Shown here piece after piece: positions 50,552-59,489 of a stretch of 64,000 nucleotides of DNA (position 1 is the first letter of the stretch; each line of letters opens with the position of its first letter). The stretch is taken from contig NZ_BMTY01000014.1 in assembly GCF_014649915.1 (NCBI RefSeq), positions 383 to 64,382 on the forward strand. The letters are read 5' to 3'. The translations under genes and the position numbers were made by a program. Below the pieces are notes generated by a model. That model was not told the origin of the DNA, searched no databases, and worked only from the letters and a program-made list of their open reading frames with translations. The stretch comes from Streptomyces toxytricini. GTDB lineage: Bacteria; Actinomycetota; Actinomycetes; Streptomycetales; Streptomycetaceae.

Positions 50552-52332
50552 GCGGTGAGGTGCGCTTCGACGGCCGGCGCCCGGACCTGGCGGCGGTCGA
50601 GCGCATGACCGACGAGATGTCCGACCGCGGTCCGGACGGCAGAGGCGCCTGGTCGCAGGGCGCGGTCGCCCTCGGCCACCGGCGGTTGAAGATCATCGAC
50701 CTGTCCGAGAGCGGCGCCCAGCCGATGAGCGACCCGCACCTCGGCATCACCGCCGCCTTCAACGGCTGCATCTACAACCACCGCGAGCTGCGCCGGCGCC
50801 TGGAGGGGCTGGGCCACCACTTCTTCTCCGGCTCCGACACCGAGGTACTCCTCAAGGCGTACGGGCAGTGGGGTCCCGCCTGCGTGGAGCACCTGCTCGG
50901 CATGTTCGCCTTCGCGGTGGTCGAGCACCACACCGGGCGCGTGGTGCTGGGCCGCGACCGGCTCGGCATCAAGCCCCTCTACATCACCGAGGACGCCGAC
51001 CGGCTCCGCTTCGCCTCCACCCTGCCGGCCCTGCTGGCCGGCGGCGGCGTCGACACCAGCCCCGACCCGGTCGCCCTGCACCAGTACCTGAGCTGGCACG
51101 GCACCGTTCCCGCGCCCCGCACCGTCCTGCGGGGCGTGCGCAAGCTGCCCCAGGCCACGGTCCGCGTGATCGAGCCCGACGGCACCTCCACCGAGCACTG
51201 CTACTGGCAGCCGTCCTACACCCGCGGCGCCGGACCCGGCGGCGAGCTCGGCGACGACCCGGAGGCCTGGCGGGAAGCCGTCCACGAGGCCCTCGGCCGG
51301 GCCGTGCGCCGGCGCATGGTGGCCGACGTCCCCGTGGGCGTCCTGCTGTCCGGCGGACTCGACTCCAGCCTGATCGTCGCCCTGCTGGAGGAGCACGGCC
51401 AGAGCGGCACCGCGACCTTCGCCATGGGCTTCGAATCCGAGAGCGGCCAGGACGGCGACGAGTTCCACTACTCCGACCTGGTCGCCCGGCGCTTCGGCAC
51501 CGACCACCACCAATTCATGATCCCCTCCGACCGGCTCCCCGCCGCGCTGGAACGGGCGATCGCCTCCATGGACGAGCCCATGGTCAGCCACGACTCCGTC
51601 GCCTTCCACCTGCTCGCCGAGCAGGTCGCCAAGGACGTCAAGGTCGTTCTCTGCGGGCAGGGCGCCGACGAGGTCTTCGCCGGCTACCACTGGTACCCCG
51701 GCATCGCCGAGGCCGCCCGCCCCGACGCCGCCGACGCGTACGCGGACGCCTACTTCGACCGCACGCACCACGGAGTCAACGACCTGCTCCACCGCGACCT
51801 GGCCGCCGACCGCGACACCCCGCGCGAGTTCGTCGCGGCCCACATGGCCGCGCCCGGCGCACAGACCGCGCTCGACGCCGCCCTGCGCCTCGACGTCCAT
51901 GCACTGATGGCCGACGACCCCGTGAAGCGCGTCGACAACATGACCATGGCCTGGGGCCTGGAGGCGCGCGTGCCGTTCCTCGACCACGAGCTGGTCGAAC
52001 TGGCCGCAGCCTGCCCGCCCGAGCTGAAACTCGGCCAGGGAGGCAAGGGCATCCTCAAGGACGTAGGACGCCGCGTCCTTCCCCTGGAGGTCGTCGACCG
52101 GCCGAAGGGCTACTTCCCGGTGCCCGCCGTCCGGCACATGGCCGAACCGGTCCTCACCCGCGTCCGCGACGCGCTGACCGCCCCCGAAGCCCGCCGCCGC
52201 GGTATCTTCGACCAGGGCCGCGTCGCCGACATGCTCGCCGACCCCGCGCGCCACCGCACGAAACGCGGAGCCAGCACCCTGTGGCAGGTGGCTTCGCTGG
52301 AGATCTGGCTCCAGACCCACGGCATCGTCTGA
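50539..52332 (+). CDS. N-acetylglutaminylglutamine amidotransferase-type asparagine synthase
   Basis: This 597-residue enzyme has the N-terminal glutaminase domain with catalytic Cys2 (MCGLSGEVRFDGR) and the synthetase domain with the PP-loop LLSGGLDSS near residue 270. Stretches such as DEPMVSHDSVAFHLLAEQV, GADEVFAGYHWYPG, VKRVDNMTMAWGLEARVPFL and LWQVASLEIWLQTHGI follow the subfamily that makes the osmolyte N-acetylglutaminylglutamine amide, rather than ordinary AsnB. In that pathway a GNAT/ATP-grasp synthetase and a peptidase are usually adjacent; the synthetase is not in the window. An S9 peptidase gene follows 51 bases downstream. Confidence 0.9.
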   Translation: MCGLSGEVRFDGRRPDLAAVERMTDEMSDRGPDGRGAWSQGAVALGHRRLKIIDLSESGAQPMSDPHLGITAAFNGCIYNHRELRRRLEGLGHHFFSGSDTEVLLKAYGQWGPACVEHLLGMFAFAVVEHHTGRVVLGRDRLGIKPLYITEDADRLRFASTLPALLAGGGVDTSPDPVALHQYLSWHGTVPAPRTVLRGVRKLPQATVRVIEPDGTSTEHCYWQPSYTRGAGPGGELGDDPEAWREAVHEALGRAVRRRMVADVPVGVLLSGGLDSSLIVALLEEHGQSGTATFAMGFESESGQDGDEFHYSDLVARRFGTDHHQFMIPSDRLPAALERAIASMDEPMVSHDSVAFHLLAEQVAKDVKVVLCGQGADEVFAGYHWYPGIAEAARPDAADAYADAYFDRTHHGVNDLLHRDLAADRDTPREFVAAHMAAPGAQTALDAALRLDVHALMADDPVKRVDNMTMAWGLEARVPFLDHELVELAAACPPELKLGQGGKGILKDVGRRVLPLEVVDRPKGYFPVPAVRHMAEPVLTRVRDALTAPEARRRGIFDQGRVADMLADPARHRTKRGASTLWQVASLEIWLQTHGIV

Positions 52333-52383
52333 CAACCGACACCGAGCGGTGACTGTCCCCCGGAAGCCCTCGAAGAGGCCCGC

Positions 52384-54621
52384 ATGCCCCTTGACCGCTC
52401 CCCGCACCGACACCGTCCCCGCACCGCCGGCGCACCCGCCGCCCCGGACCCGGCACCGGGCCCCGCGCCCGCCGCCGCCCCGGCACCCGCCGGAGCCGCC
52501 CCGGCCGTGCTCCACCTGGCCGACACCGGCGCGGCGGACCCGCCGGCGGTGCTCACCGTCCACGGCTGCTGGTACCCGTCCGCCGACCCCACCGGCGACC
52601 GCGTGGCGTTCATCTGCGACCGCGCCGGCGTGCCGCAGCTGTGGAGCGGCCCCGCGAACGGCTCGGAAGCCCACGTCCTCGACGCCGACCCCGACCCCGT
52701 CACCGAGGTGTCGTGGTCACCGGACGGCCGGTGGATCGCGTACACCTCGGCTCCCGGCGGCGGCGAGCACACCCGCGTCCTGGTGGTCCGCCCGGACGGC
52801 ACCGACCGGCACGTCCTCGCCGGCGCCGAACCGGGCGCCTCCGCCCACATCGGCCGCTGGAGCCGCGACGGGTCCGCCCTCGGCGTCACCGTCGCCCAGC
52901 CCGCCGGCCCCGGCGCGCACACCGGCCCCGGCCACATGCCGCAGGACGCCGAACCCGGCTTCTCCGACGGCGCCCTCCCCGACGGTGCGTACGCGGCGGC
53001 CCGCGCCGCCCGCGCCGGGCAGGCGGCGATCCTCCTCCCGCCCGGCCACCCGGCGGCCGCCCCCGCCGCGCACGTCAACGGCGCGCCCGTCCGACCGCCC
53101 TCAGCCGCCCCCGCGGCCCCGGACGGCGCCCTGTCCGCGTACCTGATCGACCCGGACGGCACGCACGCCCCCGTCCTCCTCCACACCGAGCCCGGCGCCG
53201 CCTCCCTCCGCGTGTGCGACATCGCCGCCGACAACCGCTTCGTCCTGCTGCGCCGCGGGCCGCGCGGCCGCCGCGAGGCCCTCCTCCTGGACCGGGCCAC
53301 CGGCCGCATCCCCTTCCGCCTGCACGTCGCGGACGGCGACCCGTGGATCGGCCGGCTCTCGCCCGACTCGCGCACCCTGTGGCTGCGCAGCGACGCGGAC
53401 CGCGAGTTCGCCGCCCTGCTGCGGGTCCGCCTCGCCGAGGACGGGACCGCCGAGGACGTGTCCGTGGCGGCGGAACGGGACGGCTCCCAGCTCGATCTGC
53501 TGAGCCTGCCCGACCACGGCCGCTGGGCCTTCCTCGCCTGGAACGCCCACGGCGCGAGCGACCTGGAGAGCGTCGGCCTCGACGGCGCCGGCCCCGGAGA
53601 AGGACCGGGCGCGGGCGACGCCGTCGGGCCGCACCACCGCTCCGAGCTCCCGCACGAGGTCGTCACCCGCATCGCGTCCGTCGCCCGCGGCGGCCTCTTC
53701 GCCGCCCTCTCCGGCTCCCGCCGCCGGCCCGGCATCTGGCAGATCGACGGGCCCTTCGGGCCCGTCCGAACCGGCTGGACGGCCCCCGACGAAGAAGCGG
53801 CCCCGCCCGGCCGACCCCCCGTCCGCCCCGTGCCGCTGCGCTGCCGGGCACGGGACGGCCTCGTACTCGGCGGCTGGTACTACCGCGCGCCCGACCGCGA
53901 CCCCGGCCGGCCCGGGCCCTGCGTCGTCCACCTCCACGGCGGCCCCGAAGAGCAGGAGCGCCCCGTGTTCAACCCCCTCTACCACGAGATCCTCGGCCGC
54001 GGCATCGACGTCTTCGCCCCCGACGTCCGCGGCTCCTCGGGCTGGGGGCGCTCCTTCGTCGACGCCGACCTCGGCACCGGCCGCTTCGCCGCCATCGACG
54101 ACGTCGCGGACTGCGCCGCACACCTCGTCGCCGAAGGCCACGCCGACCCGCTCCGCCTGGCGGTGATGGGACGCTCGTACGGCGGCTACCTCACCATGGC
54201 CTCCCTGGTGTGGCACCCGGAGCTCTTCCGCACGGGCGTCGCCGTCTGCGGCATGTCCGACCTCACCACCTTCTTCGCCGGCACCGAGCCCTGGATCGCC
54301 CGCTCCGCGGCCGCCAAGTACGGCCACCCCGAGCACGACCGGGAACTGCTGCGCGCCCTCTCCCCGATGAGCCGCATCGACCGGCTGCGCGCGCCCGTCC
54401 TCGCCGTCCACGGCGAACACGACACCAACGTGCCGCCGACCGAGTCCGAGCAGTTCGTCCGGGCCGCCCGCGCGCAGGGAGTCCCGGCCGAGCTGCTGAC
54501 CCTCCGCAACGAGGGCCACGACTTCCTGCGGGCGGACACCCGCCGCCTCTACCGACGGGCAGCCGCGGACTGGCTGGAGCAGTACCTCGTACCCGACCGC
54601 GCGGTCCGCCGGGGCGCCTGA
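52384..54621 (+). CDS. S9-family (prolyl oligopeptidase-like) serine peptidase
   Basis: This 745-residue protein has a disordered Pro/Ala-rich N-terminus of about 45 residues, a beta-propeller-like region (WYPSADPTGDRVAFICDRAG, WSPDGRWIAYTSAPGG) to about residue 470 and a C-terminal alpha/beta-hydrolase domain. The catalytic triad is Ser598 in GRSYGGY, Asp680 in HGEHDTN and His712 in NEGHDF. No signal peptide is visible, so it is probably cytoplasmic. Lying behind the amidotransferase, it may process the same small peptide product, which is inference. Confidence 0.9.
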   Translation: MPLDRSPHRHRPRTAGAPAAPDPAPGPAPAAAPAPAGAAPAVLHLADTGAADPPAVLTVHGCWYPSADPTGDRVAFICDRAGVPQLWSGPANGSEAHVLDADPDPVTEVSWSPDGRWIAYTSAPGGGEHTRVLVVRPDGTDRHVLAGAEPGASAHIGRWSRDGSALGVTVAQPAGPGAHTGPGHMPQDAEPGFSDGALPDGAYAAARAARAGQAAILLPPGHPAAAPAAHVNGAPVRPPSAAPAAPDGALSAYLIDPDGTHAPVLLHTEPGAASLRVCDIAADNRFVLLRRGPRGRREALLLDRATGRIPFRLHVADGDPWIGRLSPDSRTLWLRSDADREFAALLRVRLAEDGTAEDVSVAAERDGSQLDLLSLPDHGRWAFLAWNAHGASDLESVGLDGAGPGEGPGAGDAVGPHHRSELPHEVVTRIASVARGGLFAALSGSRRRPGIWQIDGPFGPVRTGWTAPDEEAAPPGRPPVRPVPLRCRARDGLVLGGWYYRAPDRDPGRPGPCVVHLHGGPEEQERPVFNPLYHEILGRGIDVFAPDVRGSSGWGRSFVDADLGTGRFAAIDDVADCAAHLVAEGHADPLRLAVMGRSYGGYLTMASLVWHPELFRTGVAVCGMSDLTTFFAGTEPWIARSAAAKYGHPEHDRELLRALSPMSRIDRLRAPVLAVHGEHDTNVPPTESEQFVRAARAQGVPAELLTLRNEGHDFLRADTRRLYRRAAADWLEQYLVPDRAVRRGA

Positions 54622-54738
54622 GTAGTTTTCGCACCCGTCCTGAGTATCCGCACGGCTCCGCCCGGCGGCCGCGCCGTGCGAGATTTCCCTCCGTCGCGGG
54701 GCCGGGCGGCCCGGCCCGTGGAGGGGGGGGACCGGGGC

Positions 54739-54897
54739 ATGGACTTCTTCGACGGGGAAGCGGGCGGGCGGGACGAGCCGGCAGCGGGCGCCGGAGGCGG
54801 CTGCTCCGGGGTGACCGCCGTGCTCCTGGGCACCGCGGTCGCCCTGGCCGCGGGGGTCGCCGCCCTCTTCGACCTCGTGCGGGACCTGGTCCCGTGA
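54739..54897 (+). CDS. Small single-pass membrane protein
   Basis: This 52-residue protein reads MDFFDGEAGGRDEP, a Gly/Ala-rich stretch and one hydrophobic helix GVTAVLLGTAVALAAGVAAL ending DLVRDLVP. A GGAGGGGGGG tract lies upstream. Its TGA overlaps the GTG of the histidine kinase gene (GTGA), so it should be translated with it and may be an accessory to the sensor. Confidence 0.6.
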   Translation: MDFFDGEAGGRDEPAAGAGGGCSGVTAVLLGTAVALAAGVAALFDLVRDLVP

Positions 54898-56174
54898 CCG
54901 CCCTCCGCCCCGGGCCCGCGGCCGGCACGCGTCGGCCGAGGACCGCCTTGACGGCCCTCCTGCGGCGGGATCCACTGAAGGCCACGGCACCCGCCCGCGC
55001 GGCGGACGACGGCGGGGGACCGGTCCACAGGGGGGACGGAGTGGGGTTTCAGCGTGCGCGGCGCGTCGCCGTGCAGGTCGCCGGGCTCTACCGGCTGGCG
55101 CACCTGCTGTACGCGAGCGGCGTGGTGACGGCCGATCCCGTCGACGTCCGGGCCGCCGTCCTCCTGGCCGCCGTATGGGCCGTCTCCCTGGCGGTCTACG
55201 CGGCGGGACTGCGGCACGGCCGGATCCCCGACCGCCTGATGTGGACGGACGTGGGCGTGAACGGCTGCCTGCTCCCGCTCACGGCCGCCGTCGCCATCGG
55301 GGAAGGGCCCGCCGCGGAGGGGCACGGCTGGCTGGCGGTCCAGGCGCTCTCCGCCTCGGCGGCCGCCGTCGTGTCGCTCCGCTGGCGCGGCACCGTCCTC
55401 TGCTTCGTTCTGCTGACGGCGACCTCGCTCGCCGTGCACCAGGTGGTGCGCCGACCCGACACGGCCGAACTCCTGGAGCACCTCAGCGCCCTCTCGATGA
55501 GCAGCGGCCTGATGGCCGCCGGCTGGTGGTACGTCAGACGCCAGGGCATCCTCCTGGACGACGCGCAGCAGCGGGCGCTGGCCGCCGAGGCCGCCCGCGC
55601 CCGCCAGGCCGAGCGGACCGCCCACCACGCCGCGCTGCACGACACCGTCCTCGCCACGCTCACCACCATCGCCTCCGGCGGGGTCGACGCCAACGCGCAG
55701 GCCGTACGCGACCGCTGCGCCCGCGAAGCGGCCTACCTGCGGCGGCTCGTCCAGCTCACCGACGATCCCGGGCACCTGCCCGCGGCGGGGGGCACGGCCG
55801 GCACCGCCGCCCTGGAGGAGGCCGTCCGCTCCGCCGAGGCGTTGGGACTGGTGGTGAAGGCGCAGTACCACGCGGTGCCGGAGCTCCCCGAGGAAGTGGC
55901 CGAGGCCGTCGCGGCGGCCGCCTCCGAGGCGCTGAACAACGTACGCAGGCACGCCGGAACGGGCCAGGCGTACCTCACCGCGGCCGGCCGCGCCGACGGA
56001 CTGGAGGTCACCATCGCCGACCGCGGCGCCGGCTTCGACACGGCGGAGCCCGCCGGCGCCGGGACGGGCCTGCGCCGCTCCGTACACGCCAGGATGGCCG
56101 CGGCCGGCGGCGCGGCCCGCGTGGACAGCCATCCCGGCGAGGGCACGGTGGTCGAACTCCGCTGGCCCGCCTGA
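54894..56174 (+). CDS. Orphan membrane sensor histidine kinase
   Basis: This 426-residue protein has about five or six transmembrane segments at residues 60-215, a dimerisation helix with the probable phospho-acceptor His249 in AALHDTVLATLT, and a HATPase domain (ASEALNNVRRHAGTGQ for the N box, DRGAGFD for G1, and GTGLRRSVHARM). This is the NarL-linked HisKA_3-like class. No response regulator gene is adjacent, so it is an orphan here. It overlaps the small membrane protein gene by four bases. Confidence 0.85.
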   Translation: MTALRPGPAAGTRRPRTALTALLRRDPLKATAPARAADDGGGPVHRGDGVGFQRARRVAVQVAGLYRLAHLLYASGVVTADPVDVRAAVLLAAVWAVSLAVYAAGLRHGRIPDRLMWTDVGVNGCLLPLTAAVAIGEGPAAEGHGWLAVQALSASAAAVVSLRWRGTVLCFVLLTATSLAVHQVVRRPDTAELLEHLSALSMSSGLMAAGWWYVRRQGILLDDAQQRALAAEAARARQAERTAHHAALHDTVLATLTTIASGGVDANAQAVRDRCAREAAYLRRLVQLTDDPGHLPAAGGTAGTAALEEAVRSAEALGLVVKAQYHAVPELPEEVAEAVAAAASEALNNVRRHAGTGQAYLTAAGRADGLEVTIADRGAGFDTAEPAGAGTGLRRSVHARMAAAGGAARVDSHPGEGTVVELRWPA

Positions 56175-56564
56175 CGCCCGCGCACCCGCCGGGACGCCGC
56201 TCGCGGCCGGCCGGGGGCCCGCCAGGTGCCAGTCGGCCTCACGTGCAGGGCCGGCGGTCCCGGCAACCCGCGGGTCAGCCGCGCGCCGGCCGGCCCCGCC
56301 CCGTGCGGCTGCCGGTGCGGCGCTTGCGGCCCCGCAGGGAGCCCGCCGGCGGCGCGCCTTCCGGCCCGGCGGGTGTACGGCGCGGCTCGTCACGGCGCCT
56401 GCGGGCCCGGGCGACGCGCTGCCATCAGCCGACGCGCCTGCCGGCCTGGCGGGCGTACGGCGGCTCGTGCGCCGTCTGCGCCCGGCGCCCCCTCGACCGG
56501 CACGCCGGCCGGCCTGCCCCGCACGGCCTGCCGGTACGGGGCCCGCGGCCGAGCGGTGTGCCGG
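56175..56564. other. Intergenic region with a degenerate internal duplication
   Basis: Nothing in this 390-base stretch has a supported ribosome binding site and product. A segment around 56355-56415 (containing GGCGGGTGTACGGCG) is repeated with changes around 56436-56495 (containing GGCGGGCGTACGGCG). The period is about 82 bases. It lies between the convergent histidine kinase and galK genes. Confidence 0.5.
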
Positions 56565-57725
56565 TCAGCCGATGCGGCGGGCGCCCGGTGACGGTACGGC
56601 CTCCAGTACGGCGGGCGCCGCCCGGCCGGCTGCCGCGAAGGCCTCCGCCACCGCGGCGGCCACGTCCGCCGCCTCCCCGGCGCGGACCAGGGCGATCACC
56701 GAGCCGCCGAACCCGCCGCCCGTCATGCGCGCGCCGAGCGCCCCCGCCGCGACCGCCGCCGCCACCGCCAGGTCGGTCTCCGCGCAGGACGCCCCGTAGT
56801 CGTCGCGCAGCGAGGCGTGCCCCTCCGTCAGGAGCGGCCCCAGCGCCTCGGGCCGACCGGCGGCCAGCTCCGCCACGGCCCGGCCCACCCGCGCGTTCTC
56901 GGTGACCACGTGCCGCACCAGCGGGACGAGTTCACCGGGCAGCCGGGTCAGCGCCGCCGGCAGCCCCGCACCGTCCAGGTCCCGCAGGGCCGGCAGGCCG
57001 AGCAGGCGGGCGGCCCGTTCGCACCCGGCCCGCAGGGCCGCGTACGCCCCGTCGGCGAGGTCGTGCTTGACGCGCGTGTCCAGTACCAGCAGGCGCAGCC
57101 CATGCCCGGCGAGGTCGAACGGCACCTGGCGCACCTCCAGGCTCCGGCTGTCCAGGTGCAGCGCGTGGCCGCCGGCGCAGCACACCGACGCCATCTGGTC
57201 CATCACCCCGCACGGCACCCCCGCGTACGCGTTCTCGGCGTGCTGCGCGGCCCGCGCCAGTTCCGGCCGCGCCATCCCGAGCCCGTACAGCTCGTCGTAC
57301 GCGACGGCCACCGCACACTCCAGGGCCGCGGAGGAGGACAGCCCTGCCCCCGCCGGGACCGTGCTGTCCAGGTACACGTCCGCGCCGCCGACCGCCAGCC
57401 CGCGCTCGCGCAGCGCCCAGACCACGCCCGCCGGGTAGCGGGCCCAGCCCTCGGTCGCGCCCGGGGCGAGGTCCTCCACCCGCAGTACGGCGGTCGCGGC
57501 GGCGCCGCCCTGGGCACTGTGCAGCCGCAGCAGGCCGTCCCCGCGCCGCCGTGCAGCCACCACCACCGCCTGCGGCAGCGCCATGGGCAGGGCGAACCCG
57601 TCGTTGTAATCGGTGTGTTCGCCGATCAGGTTGACCCGGCCGGGCGCCGCCCAGACCCCCTCCGGAGAGCCGCCGTGTACCCGCCGGAACCCCTCCCGGA
57701 CGGCTCCGGCCGCGTCCGCGGTCAC
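56565..57725 (-). CDS. galK: Galactokinase
   Basis: This 386-residue GHMP kinase phosphorylates galactose in the Leloir pathway. The galactokinase signature GRVNLIGEHTDYNDG lies near residue 30, the ATP-binding VPAGAGLSSSAALECA near 130, and GARMTGGGFGGSVIAL near the C-terminus. The GTG at 57725 overlaps the galT stop (GTGA), so galT-galK is a coupled operon. galE is not in the window. Confidence 0.96.
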   Translation of the reverse strand: MTADAAGAVREGFRRVHGGSPEGVWAAPGRVNLIGEHTDYNDGFALPMALPQAVVVAARRRGDGLLRLHSAQGGAAATAVLRVEDLAPGATEGWARYPAGVVWALRERGLAVGGADVYLDSTVPAGAGLSSSAALECAVAVAYDELYGLGMARPELARAAQHAENAYAGVPCGVMDQMASVCCAGGHALHLDSRSLEVRQVPFDLAGHGLRLLVLDTRVKHDLADGAYAALRAGCERAARLLGLPALRDLDGAGLPAALTRLPGELVPLVRHVVTENARVGRAVAELAAGRPEALGPLLTEGHASLRDDYGASCAETDLAVAAAVAAGALGARMTGGGFGGSVIALVRAGEAADVAAAVAEAFAAAGRAAPAVLEAVPSPGARRIG

Positions 57726-58750
57726 CGCGCCTCCCGCAGCCGCCGGGCGGCCGTCTCCGGGGCCACGTCGTTCATGAACGCCTCCATGCCGGACTCGGTC
57801 CCGGCCAGGTACTTCAGCTTGTCGGCGGTCCGCCGCACGGTGAACAGCTCCAGGTGCAGCGCGAGTTCGCCCCCGCCCCTGAGCGGCGCCTGGTGCCAGG
57901 CGGCGACGTACGGGGTGGGCGCGGCGAGCCCGAAGAGGCGGTCGAACCGGCGCAGCAGGTCGAGGTAGAGGCGGGGGAACTCGGCGCGCTCCGCCTCGGT
58001 GAGCCGGGTCAGGTCGGACACCCGGCGGTGCGGGTACAGGTGCACCTCGTACGGCCAGCGGGCGGCGTAGGGGACGAACGCGGTCCAGTGCTCCCCGGCG
58101 AGGACGATGCGTTCGTCGGCGGCGCGGGCCTCGGCCAGCAGGTCCTCGAACAGGTTCCGCCCGGTCTCGGCCCGGTGGGCTGCCGCGGCGGCGAGGTGCT
58201 TGGCGGTCCGCGGCGCGACGGCGGTGAACGCGTAGACCTGGCCGTGCGGGTGGGGGAGGGTCACCCCGATCTCCGCGCCCCGGTTCTCGAAACAGTACAC
58301 CTGCACCACGCCGGGGCGGGCGGACAGCTCGGCGGTCCGGTCGGTCCATGCGTCGAGGACGAGCCGAGCCCGCTCCGGGGTGAGGTCGGCGAAGCCGGCG
58401 TCGTGGTCGGGGGTGAAGCACACCACCTCGCAGCGGCCCGTGGGGCCGGAGAGGGAGGGGAAGCGGTTCTCGAAGACGGCCACCTCGTAGTCGGCGGCCG
58501 GGATCTCGCTCTCCCGCCCCTCCCGCGAGGGGCACAGCGGGCAGGAGTCGGCGGGCGGGTGGTGGGTGCGCGACTGCCGGTGCGCGGCGATCGCCACCCA
58601 GTCGCCGGTGGCCGGGTCCCGGCGCAGCTCCGGGACGCTCTCGACGCGGTCCGGCGGCCGGCGGTCCCGGGCCCGGCGGTCCCGGCCGGGGGCGGTGTCG
58701 TAGTAGATGAGCTCGCGGCCGTCCGCGAGTTCGGTGACGGTCCTGTGCAC
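57722..58750 (-). CDS. galT: Galactose-1-phosphate uridylyltransferase
   Basis: This 342-residue enzyme exchanges UMP between UDP-glucose and galactose 1-phosphate. The catalytic HPHGQVY motif is near residue 162; the zinc-site region CPLCPSREGRESE is near residue 65, and the later WHQAPLRGG and LHLELF segments match the family. AGGCGAGG precedes the GTG at 58750. It is the first gene of a galTK operon. Confidence 0.96.
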   Translation of the reverse strand: MHRTVTELADGRELIYYDTAPGRDRRARDRRPPDRVESVPELRRDPATGDWVAIAAHRQSRTHHPPADSCPLCPSREGRESEIPAADYEVAVFENRFPSLSGPTGRCEVVCFTPDHDAGFADLTPERARLVLDAWTDRTAELSARPGVVQVYCFENRGAEIGVTLPHPHGQVYAFTAVAPRTAKHLAAAAAHRAETGRNLFEDLLAEARAADERIVLAGEHWTAFVPYAARWPYEVHLYPHRRVSDLTRLTEAERAEFPRLYLDLLRRFDRLFGLAAPTPYVAAWHQAPLRGGGELALHLELFTVRRTADKLKYLAGTESGMEAFMNDVAPETAARRLREAR

Positions 58751-59092
58751 GTCCTCGCCTGATCTGTCGGGTGGGTGGGCCGGCGGGTGGGCCAGGGTGT
58801 GCAGGCCCCTCCCCGTACCGGGCCGAACGCGGACTCGATGATACGGCCGCCGGGGCCGCGGCCCACCCCCGCCGACCCCTGGCGTACGGCCGCCCCTGTG
58901 TGCCGGGCGTCCCACGGCCGCGTCCGGCCGCGGCGCGTCCCAGCAGGCCGGCGCCCGGGACGTCCCGCGGTACCCCCTTTCGGGGCATCGGCTGGACTCG
59001 CGCCGGGCCGGGGCGGAAGAGTCGTAGCCGACGCCGCCCGGCAGCGACCGGCCGGTGCGGCCGATCCGGCATCCACCGAACAGGGAGACGTC
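58751..59092. other. Divergent promoter region of galT and the secreted-protein gene
   Basis: About 340 bases without a supported gene. Near galT it has GGGTGGGTGGGCCGGCGGGTGG-type low-complexity runs (58770-58790). No clear operator is recognised. Confidence 0.45.
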
Positions 59093-59404
59093 ATGCGCTT
59101 TCGCCTCACCGCACGAACGGCACTGGGCACCGCGGCGGTCCTCGCGGCAGCGACCCTCACCCCCGTCCTCACCGCAGCCCCGGCGGCGGCACTCGGGGTC
59201 ACGGGGACGGCGCCCGCGTGCGTCAAGAGGGACGTCGTCAAGCACCGGAACTACGTGAAGGTGACCAACACCTGCCGTGAGACGATGCACCTGAAGGTCG
59301 TCATCGACTGGGGCTCCGACTCCCCGTGCCTGACCTACCAGCCGGGCGAGCAGTGGGAGTGGACGTGGGGCCGCGGCTCGTACGGCAAGGTCGTCACCTG
59401 CTGA
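59093..59404 (+). CDS. Small secreted protein, tendamistat-like (alpha-amylase inhibitor family)
   Basis: This 103-residue protein has a Sec signal peptide ending near residue 32 (AAPAAALG) and a mature domain of about 70 residues with four Cys: APACVKRD, TNTCRETM, DSPCLTYQPG and a C-terminal KVVTC. Cys spacing and the CxxxxPGE...WxWG...YG...C layout resemble Streptomyces proteinaceous alpha-amylase inhibitors. The Trp-Arg-Tyr reactive triplet is not conserved (HRNY here), so inhibition of amylase is doubtful. AGGGAGA precedes the ATG. Confidence 0.72.
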   Translation: MRFRLTARTALGTAAVLAAATLTPVLTAAPAAALGVTGTAPACVKRDVVKHRNYVKVTNTCRETMHLKVVIDWGSDSPCLTYQPGEQWEWTWGRGSYGKVVTC

Positions 59405-59427
59405 CATCCGCGGCGACGCGCACGCCG

Positions 59428-59459
59428 ACGGCCCCGCCCGTACCACCGGGCGGGGCCGT
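59428..59459. terminator. Terminator after the secreted-protein gene
   Basis: ACGGCCCCGCCCG (59428-59440) pairs perfectly with 59447-59459 around a 6-base loop, followed by T. It lies between convergent genes. Confidence 0.85.
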
Positions 59460-59489
59460 TGCGCGCACGCTCGCGCAGCCTTGCGCGCG

